From positions 3,133,499 through 3,197,498 of the forward strand of contig NZ_CP009888.1 in assembly GCF_000788395.1 (NCBI RefSeq): a DNA stretch of 64,000 bases, read 5' to 3'. A program made the translations under genes and the position numbers. Shown piece after piece: positions 57,230-64,000 of the stretch. How positions within the stretch are numbered: position 1 is the first letter of the stretch; each line of letters opens with the position of its first letter. Origin of the DNA: Pseudoalteromonas piratica. GTDB lineage: Bacteria; Pseudomonadota; Gammaproteobacteria; Enterobacterales; Alteromonadaceae. The notes below the pieces were generated by a model. It was given only the letters and a program-made list of their open reading frames with translations. It made no database searches and had not been told where the DNA came from.

Positions 57230-57253
57230 CTTACAAACCAATTTAAAAGCGAG

Positions 57254-58118
57254 TTAAGGACAAAATAACTGCTCTAACCAAGTAAAAAGCAGTTTAAGTT
57301 CATCGCGCTCACTGTAATCTTTGTGAGTAACAAAATAATAGCTAAAAGGCAGTGTTATTTGCTCAGTGCCAATACGATCCAGTTGGTTTTGAGAAATCGC
57401 ATGTTTCGCTAATTGATGCCAAGCCAATGTCTTACCCTGCGCTTGCTGCGCTGCACTTAATGCAAGCCCCACCTCATCAAAAACCAAACAGGGTGATTGC
57501 ATGGGAAGATTAAAGTGCTTTTGCCACTGTTGCCAGCTTAAGCCTCCGGGCTTATCTTCCATTCCGGCAGCATACTGAATAAGCTTCAATGCGTTATGTT
57601 GATTAATCACATTCCGGTGCACACACCGGATACACAACTTCATTTGCCAATTTTTTAGCAACTGCATTAGCATATTTGCCATTACCAAAGTGAATATGAC
57701 AATCAATATTTTGCTGTTCAAAGTTAACAATGTGATGCTGACTAATAAATTGTATTTGATAGTTAGGTAACAAAGCTTGCAGCTCGGCTAATTTATTCAC
57801 TAATACACAAGAAACAACACTCGGGATAGCCGCTATAACCAGCTTTTGGGTGTTCGGCGCTTGCGCTTTTTCAACACCAGACTCTATTTCTGAAAAGGCT
57901 TTTTTTACTGAGCTATAAAGCAGTTTCGCTTCATTGGTAAGTGCTACCCCTTTTGATTTGCGAACAAATAATTTCACATCTAAATGCGTTTCTAACTGTT
58001 TCATTTGGTGACTTACCGCACTTGGCGTTATGTGAAGTAAATCGCTTGCTCGGCTAAAGTTAAGCTGTTCAGCGGCCACAACAAAGGTGTGTAAATTGGA
58101 TAACAGGCTAGTGTTCAT
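57254..58118 (-). pseudogene. LysR-family regulator, frameshifted
   Basis: The N-terminal 170 residues (HTH with FSRASDLLHITPSAVSHQM) end at a premature stop at 57603. The rest of the effector-binding domain continues in another frame (NQHNALKLIQYAAG to WLEQLFCP). Removing one base near 57611 (after PVCAPE) restores a single frame of about 288 residues, the normal LysR length. No other damage is seen, so a sequencing error is as likely as a real mutation. Divergent from the OsmC gene, which it may regulate. Confidence 0.8.
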
Positions 58119-58224
58119 AATTATGATTCAAATTTTACTCACATCACTTGAAAATATTATCACTTTATTTAATCACAGATAACCAGCAAAATTCCTTTAA
58201 AGCTGTTTTAAATTAGGAAACCAG

Positions 58225-58692
58225 ATGTCGCAACACAGTGCTCATATTGAATGGCAAAAGCGCCTAATGAAATGTTTATTGATGGACGTTACAACCGAGT
58301 TCATCAATGGCGTTTTGATGGCGGCTTTTCAATGCCTGCCTCACCCTCTCCAATGATAGTGCTCCCCCCTTTTTCTAACCCTGATTTTGTCGACCCTGAA
58401 GAAGCCTTTATTGCATCGCTTGCAAGTTGTCATATGTTATTTTTTTCTGCACTTTGCCGCTAATCAAGGTATTGTGATTGAAGGTTATACTGATAACCCA
58501 GTTGGCGAACTTGCTAAGAACGATGAAGGCAAACTATGTATTACGAGTGTCACGTTAAAACCTGAGGTGATATTGGCAGAGCAATCAATTGCGCATAAAA
58601 AAAGCTTGGTAGAGTTACACCACCAAGCTCATGAAGCCTGCTTTTTAGCGCGCTCCGTTAATTTTGAGATTAATATAACATTAAACGAATAA
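58225..58692 (+). pseudogene. OsmC/Ohr-family protein, two frameshifts
   Basis: Peroxide-reductase-like OsmC family. ATG 58225 has AGGA upstream and gives MSQHSAHIEWQK. The frame is then lost at an A run (58256-58259, one A too few), resumes as APNEMFIDGRYNR and VDPEEAFIASLASCHM (first catalytic Cys), and is lost again at a seven-T run (58440-58446, one too many) before FAANQGIVIEG and HHQAHEACFLA (second catalytic Cys). With both corrections the protein is about 155 residues and complete. Both changes are in homopolymers, which suggests sequencing error. Confidence 0.82.
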
Positions 58693-58712
58693 AGGCAGCC
58701 TTGGCTGCCTTT
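58691..58712. terminator. Terminator shared by the OsmC and lipoprotein genes
   Basis: AAAGGCAGCC TT GGCTGCCTTT, a near-perfect dyad right at the OsmC stop and five bases from the lipoprotein stop. Confidence 0.75.
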
Positions 58713-58716
58713 AAGC

Positions 58717-59097
58717 TTAAATCAGTTCTGCATTAGTATGACGAATCAAATTATTCACCCAGTTAACATATTGGCGGTGAATTTTTTTACCATTGTATTT
58801 TAAATTTACCGAGTCTTTATATTTAATATCATAGGTTTTAGCGTTGTAGTTAATATCAACCATTAATTGGTGGCTACGAATATTAAGCTGTCCAGCAATC
58901 TTACCTGATTCTAGCTTTTGACATTGCCAACCAAGCTGAACACAGGCTTTTAAAATCGCCTTGGCAACATCGTTTGTGTTAATGTTTGGTTCGTTGTTGG
59001 CTACTAAATTATTGTTAAAGTCTCTCATCGGCACTGTCGTTTTACAGGCTGTTAAGCTAGCTAGTAAAACACTTACCAACGCAAATTTTTTAATCAT
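58717..59097 (-). CDS. Small uncharacterised lipoprotein
   Basis: 126 residues with a lipoprotein signal: MIKKFALVSVLLASLTAC, lipobox LTAC, then KTT (no Asp at +2, so outer-membrane sorting is likely). The mature part is a small alpha/beta domain (AILKACVQLGWQCQKLESGKI, SHQLMVDINYN, YDIKYKDSVNL) of the kind seen in short Alteromonadales lipoproteins of unknown function. ATG 59097 is chosen over 59112 because it starts the signal sequence. Confidence 0.78.
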   Translation of the reverse strand: MIKKFALVSVLLASLTACKTTVPMRDFNNNLVANNEPNINTNDVAKAILKACVQLGWQCQKLESGKIAGQLNIRSHQLMVDINYNAKTYDIKYKDSVNLKYNGKKIHRQYVNWVNNLIRHTNAELI

Positions 59098-59521
59098 AAA
59101 GCTTCCTATCAATATGTCGCATGAGCAAACATGCGCTAAGTTAGCCTCATTATTTCATTGCGTTAGCTATTTATCCAGCCATGTAATTTACTTATTAGTT
59201 AATATTTGTAAGTAAACTTGTGATTAACTTAACCAATCGCCTTACCGCTCAAACCCAAAAATAACTTGGCATATTGAATAAAACCAGGTTTGGCATAATG
59301 TAACAACGGCTCATGTTCGACTTTTCGACCGTACAGGTAAATTTCATTCACATCTGTTGAAAGCGAAATATTTTGAAAGACATCTGCGCTATGCAACGAA
59401 AATAAATTGAGTATGAATGGTAATGCCTCTGTTTTTTCCCCTCAAATAACAGCTTTTAATAGGTTGATTTAAGTATTAGGATAAATTTAGCGTCTCACTT
59501 TAGTAAGGTTCACATTTAACA
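59098..59521. other. Intergenic region with a possible gene remnant (424 bases)
   Basis: Between two divergent lipoprotein genes. The middle carries the open fragment listed next; the flanks look like promoter sequence. Nothing else is recognisable. Confidence 0.5.
59229..59448 (-). pseudogene. Possible C-terminal gene fragment
   Basis: A minus-strand frame of about 70 codons with protein-like composition (ALPFILNLFSLHSADVF, EIYLYGRKVEHEPLLHYA, FIQYAKLFLGLSGKAIG) ending in TAA at 59229. It has no start codon with a ribosome site, and a stop lies just upstream. I do not recognise the family. It may be the tail of a lost gene or chance. Confidence 0.3.
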
Positions 59522-60700
59522 TTGAAAGTACTGATCATATTACTGGCTTTAGCTACTTCTGGGTGTGCATATAAAACTGCGCCAAAACAAATTAGTGAGC
59601 CTAAACATACGCTCGAACATTCTGTGCAAGCGATTAAAACCAATAAGCTTCTAGAGATCTCACACCAACATATTTTTGATTTACCCCAAGCTGAGCGCTT
59701 CAAAGTACTTGAACATATGCAGCGTAAGCCAGAAAACAAGACAGCATACGATCATCTCTATAAATACTTAGAGAGCAAACTTGCTAACTTTAATTACTAT
59801 GGCAATACATTAACGGCAGCTGAGTCTATTTATAAAAAAGGAGGAAATTGTTTATCGCTGGCAATATTAACCTCGGCTTATGCTCAGTTAGTCGACATTG
59901 AGTATGGGTTTGATCTTATCTCAAGTAGTCCCTTGTATTTGAGACAAGATGGCTTAGATCTAATTTCTAACCACGTAAGAACTAAGCTGTTCGCATCTCA
60001 GGCGGAAACAGAGCAACAGCTACTCTCATTAAGAGGAGGTATAATCGTCGATTACTTTCCAGCAAGAAGAACACATATCAAAAAAAACATCGATCATGAC
60101 TATTTTATCAGCCTTTACTATCAAAACTTAGCATCTGAAGCGATTGCGAATAACCACTATGAAGCAGCGCTTGCAATAGCAAAACAAGGCGTGCCTTATT
60201 TCTCCCCAAAACTTAAATTTACTTAATACGTTGGCTGTTAGTTTATCTCGATTAAAACGCTATGATGAAGCTGAAAGTATCTATCAACAAGGGCTAAACG
60301 TCGCACCTGATAATCTCGATATTTTAATCAACTATCGGATTTTGGCAAAAACATCAAAGACAATGAAACAGTTAATCGCATCACAACTAGAATAAACAAT
60401 TCCAATGATCCGACACCATTTGCCTGGCTTAATTTAGCTGACGAAGCATTTCACAATAAGGATTATCAACTGGCTATTAAATACTACAAACAAGCGGCCA
60501 AATTTGCACCTTATCTCAGGAATGCTTACCAAGGGTTAGGGCGTTCTTACTTAAAGTTAAATAATGCAGGTAAGGCAAAAAATGCTTTTGAAACAGCACT
60601 TAAATTAACCCATGATGACAACCTCGAAGAGATGTACCAAACAAAGATCACTAAGCTTCAGGTTTATTTAAATAAAATAACACACATTATTAGCTATTAA
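59522..60700 (+). pseudogene. TPR-repeat lipoprotein, two frameshifts
   Basis: Starts at TTG 59522 with a lipoprotein signal (MKVLIILLALATSGC). A transglutaminase-like segment (GGNCLSLAILTSAYAQLV, Cys-containing) is followed by TPR repeats. The frame breaks at CCCCAAAA (60204-60211, one base too many) and again near 60336 (one missing). Corrected, it continues RYDEAESIYQQGLNVAPDN and AFHNKDYQLAIKYYKQAAK to a stop at 60700, about 393 residues. The GGNC segment with a later YFP and HDYF suggests a cysteine-peptidase-like domain coupled to TPRs (inference). Confidence 0.78.
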
Positions 60701-60777
60701 TCAATCGAATGTCAGCAGCATAGTAGAGAGTTTAACGCATCTAAAAAGTTAATCGCTGAAGTTACAATCTAGCCAAT

Positions 60778-60806
60778 AAAAAAGCCCACATTTAGTGGGC
60801 TTTTTA
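60778..60806. terminator. Bidirectional terminator between TPR and M16 genes
   Basis: GCCCAC / GTGGGC stem with ATTTA loop, flanked by A6 and T5. Confidence 0.88.
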
Positions 60807-60829
60807 AAATATATTAAACGGACATTAAA

Positions 60830-63690
60830 TTACTTAAAAACGTCTTTTACATCCATCACTTCGATGTTGGCTTTATCGATAGCTAGCTTGTAGCTTTCAA
60901 TTACCTTATCTTCATCAGTAAGTGATTTTGGTTTTCAGCATTGTATTTAAGCGGAGAAACCGTTTCGTTTGCTAAGCGTGCTTTCATGTCTTTCGCATCA
61001 CCGGTAATAAATACATAGTGAATGTTTTTATTTTGCAGGTTGTCACGAATAACACGGTTTACATCTTCAACGGTTAAGCTCGCAAGCTGCTTACGAACAT
61101 ACGCAACAAATTCATCAGTATTGTAGAACTTGCTATCAAGTGCATAACCTAACTGGCGATCTTGGCTTGCAACCATTTGCGGCACAAAGTTAGTTAAGAA
61201 GTTACGAGTTGATTCGAAATCTTCTTTGCTCATGCCGTTTTCAATTAGCTTATCAAGCTCGTATTGCGCAACACGTGTTGCAAAGTGCGCATCATTGTTA
61301 GAGCGTAGTGGACGCAACCAGATTTGGAAAATCTGCTCAGAACGACCTAAGTTAGCATCTGGTTTAGTTTGATACATACCACGTGGGAAGTACTCAATAT
61401 ACGCGTAATCACCATAGTTCATACCACGAATTTGGCGAATACGCTGATATAAGAAGCTGTTTGAGTTACGGTGCTCACCAAAGTAAGAACGCATTAACCA
61501 AAGTGCCGCCCAATCTTTATCGCTACGAATCGTATCAATCGGGAACCAAAGCTTACCGCTGTTGATTTAGCTGGTTTTTCAACGATAGTTGCATGACGAC
61601 CTTCCAACTTAGGCGCATCAGCAATCGTTAAGCGCTTTTCACTGCCTTCAGGAAGTGTGCTTAAGTCTTTAAGCAGCTTCGCTTTTGCTGCATCTGACAT
61701 GGCACCTGAAATACCGACATTTAATTTAGCTTGGGTAAATTCAGCTTTATAAAATGCTTTTAAGTCTTCAAGTGTGAGTGCTTCTAAATCAGAAATATCA
61801 CCATAGTTGTAGCTTTCATATGCATGGCCTTGGTAAAGCTTGCTGTATAACACTTCTTTGCCAAGCTCTTCATCGTTAGATGCTTTAAGGCCTGCTTTGA
61901 TGCCATCTAGCTGCTCTTTCTTTAAACGCTTAAAGTCGTCTTCACGCCAACCTGGATTAAGTAGTTGGTCACTAACAATTTTGTACCACTCATCTACCTT
62001 GTCTTTATAACACGGCCACGGAATGACACCATTTCTTTATCAATCTGTACGCCAAAGCTACCAGCAATTGGGTAAAGCGCTTTTTGAATTTCCTTGTATG
62101 AGCGCGACTCAGAGCCACCACGTGCAATCATATTAGCTGTAATTGCTGCAAGGCCTTTTTTACCTTCAGGATCTGCTGCTGCACTGTGTAGAATAATAGA
62201 TTCACATCAACTAGCGGTGAGCTGCTGCGCATATCAAGTACAGAGAATTTAGCATCGCCTTGCGGCTTATTTAATTCGGCAACAGTCGCGTTTAAGTCCA
62301 CTTCTTGCTCAAACCCTTTAACCGATTCAAGCGCCGACATAGTCACAGTTGTACGACCGAGTCAATAAAGTACTTATTAGCAATTTCACGAATATCTTCA
62401 GCTGAAATACTATCTGCCGTTGCGTAAAGCTGGTTAATCACTTCTGGGTCACGCTCAAAATGCATGTAACTTGCAAGGGTTGACGCAATTGCTTGTGATG
62501 AATCTAGACCATTCACAAAGCTGTATTTTAGGTTCGATTTTAAATTAGCAAGCTTATCAGAATCGACTAACTCGGTACGCTTTTGCATAAGTACGATTAA
62601 TCGCATCACGAACTTTTGCTAAATCATCTTCTTTTTCAACTTTTACAAACATGTAATAAACCAGGGTCTTTCGTTTCAGCGTTATAAGTAAACATCTGAC
62701 TAGCGAGTTGTTTCTCTACAACTAACTCTTGGTATAGCGCTGAGTTATTTGAGAAATATAATTGCGAGATTAAATCTACTGCAGCACGGTCTTTTTCCGT
62801 CGGTTGCCACGCAGGCCCCTTGTAAGAAACAAGTAACCAGTGACCCGGTAAACCTTCACTTTGTTTATGGAGGTATTTTGCCGCGGTTTGCTTTGGCTCT
62901 ACGGGAATATCAGCAACATAATCGCCACGCTGCCAGTTACCCCAATGCTTTTTAACCAGTTCAATGGTATCGTTCGGGTCTACACACGGTAATAATGAGC
63001 GAAACATATTCAGGCTTATAAAACTTTTTAAAGAACTCTTCACCGTAAGCCATTTGATCTGGCATTTTTTCGATGTCTTCAAAAAGCCCATAGTCGTGTG
63101 CTTGTAGGTATGCTTTTCAAACGCTTCGTTTCGCACTGCACTTAATAACTGACGAATTGGGTTGGCATTATTCTTAAGGTACTCACCTTTAACCGTCAGC
63201 GCTTCTGTTCTAAATTGTGATTCAGTGTATTTTAGGTTTTGGAAAATATCGCCTTTAATTTCAAGCACAGTTTCTAAGTGCTGTTTTGAGAAATTAAGGT
63301 GGTAGTTAGTGTAAATCGTTTGTAGTATAAGCGCGGTTATCGACACCTGAATTTTAAGAATGTCTGAGTAAACATCTTGTGGGAATTTCTCAGAACCTTT
63401 AAACATCATATGCTCAAAGAAGTGTGCAAAACCAGTTTTACCTGCTTCAACTTCGTTACGTGAACCCACTGATACTGGAATTTGCAGTGACACTACATCT
63501 GGGTAATCTGTTTTAACCACCATTACACGAAGGCCGTTATCGAGCTCTTCTAGCACATATTCTTGAGCAAATACTTTGTTTTCAGCTTTTACTGACGTCT
63601 CTGCTTGTGCACTATCTGAAGATGTGTGCTATTACAACCAGCAAGTGATAGTGCAATTGCTACACTTGCTGCAACCAATTTAAGTTTACT
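60830..63690 (-). pseudogene. M16 zinc metallopeptidase lipoprotein (pitrilysin family), many frameshifts
   Basis: A single long peptidase gene of about 950 residues, broken into at least six frame segments. Near the start there is a lipoprotein signal (LVAASVAIALSLAGC), then LDNGLRVMVVKTDYPD and the inverted zinc motif HFFEH in GFAHFFEHMMFKG. The second half carries NFVPQMVASQDRQLGYALDS and ends DVKDVFK at 60830. Each break is repaired by adding or removing one base (for example at about 61541 and 60938). Two pairs of breaks even lie within the 62636-63556 segment. No start codon is readable near 63690. The family would degrade peptides in the periplasm. Confidence 0.85.
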
Positions 63691-63870
63691 GTTTCCCTTG
63701 GTTTGGATAATTGTTTTATAGAGTTTTTCTAAACTGGGTAATTATGGCGATGTTCGCGATGTTAAGCGAGCAATTGCGGTAAATGGGTGTTTCAACATTA
63801 AATTTCAGACTGAAGGGCTAAGAATCAAGGATTCAGAACTTAGAATTAAGAATTCAAATTTGAGCAATGT

Positions 63871-63905
63871 TGAAACCTGAAATCTGAAACCTGAAACCTG
63901 AAACC
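63871..63905. repeat. Heptamer tandem repeat (TGAAAYC)5
   Basis: Five exact-length copies: TGAAACC, TGAAATC, then TGAAACC three times. Preceded by a degenerate AGAATTxA-type repeat from about 63820. Confidence 0.9.
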
Positions 63906-63974
63906 TCACATCATGAATTTATCTCAAGTTCCATTACAATTTTTTTCAGTCGCAATTTTAAATTTTAGCTATTT

Positions 63975-63982
63975 AGACGTCT
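63975..63982. promoter_or_regulatory. MetJ box
   Basis: AGACGTCT, the exact MetJ consensus octamer, inside the 10-base palindrome TAGACGTCTA. The adjoining octamers AGCTATTT and AAAAGGCT are weak matches (4 and 5 of 8). MetJ normally needs two or more adjacent boxes, so this is a candidate only. Confidence 0.5.
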
Positions 63983-64000
63983 AAAAGGCTGCTATAGTTA

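Larger units (their letters stand above)
63691..64000. other. Window end: promoter-side region with repeat and MetJ box
   Basis: Upstream of the M16 gene. Holds the heptamer repeat and the MetJ box listed next. No coding frame; the gene served by the MetJ box is probably just outside the window on the plus strand. Confidence 0.55.

Overview
This is 64 kb of a low-GC gammaproteobacterial chromosome. The organism is most likely a marine Alteromonadales member of the Pseudoalteromonas type. That is inferred from gene content and from protein sequences close to Pseudoalteromonas and Shewanella families; no search was run. Gene pairs typical of gammaproteobacteria are kept: glnK-amtB, rpiA-serA, guaB-guaA beside xseA, serB divergent from smp, holD-rimI. 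I see no prophage, insertion sequence, integron or CRISPR array.

Layout. 0-8.9 kb: end of pyrB, hemL, a chemoreceptor, mrcB (PBP1b), an aldo-keto reductase and two small uncharacterised genes. 8.9-14.6 kb: hrpB, then an arsR-GAPDH-arsJ operon that should detoxify arsenate as 1-arseno-3-phosphoglycerate, then thpR. 14.6-17.6 kb: an orphan response regulator and nitrogen-controlled glnK-amtB with a readable NtrC site and a sigma-54-like promoter. 17.7-21.4 kb: an unusual signalling cassette of three LytS-type kinase genes (one complete, one without the phosphoacceptor His, one soluble stub) feeding one LytTR regulator. 21.4-30 kb: a REC-REC-GGDEF cyclase, a DUF2189 membrane protein, an S10 peptidase, fau, rpiA, serA and radA. 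30-36.6 kb: a two-PilZ c-di-GMP effector, serB/smp, a TatD nuclease, pdxH and a TonB-domain protein. 36.7-37.3 kb: a gene-free array of about 240-bp repeats with conserved hairpins. 37.4-41 kb: argS and prfC. 41.3-47 kb: a TonB-dependent receptor, a YfiR-like periplasmic protein and a hybrid histidine kinase, probably one sensory module. 47-57 kb: rimI, holD, tRNA-Trp, a second GGDEF protein, guaAB, xseA, a GreAB-like protein, a solute-binding protein, cysE and an MFS transporter. 57.2-63.7 kb: LysR, OsmC, TPR lipoprotein and M16 peptidase genes, all broken by single-base indels. The last 130 bases hold a heptamer tandem repeat and a perfect MetJ box.

Themes. c-di-GMP and phosphorelay signalling are prominent: two GGDEF proteins, a double PilZ protein, a YfiR-like protein, a hybrid kinase and the LytS/LytTR cassette. 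The rest is mostly conserved housekeeping (nucleotide, serine, cysteine, haem, B6, translation). The best candidates for undescribed biology are the three-kinase LytS cassette and the structured repeat array at 36.7-37.3 kb. The frameshift cluster in the last 6 kb looks more like poor sequence than gene decay, and conclusions there should be held lightly.
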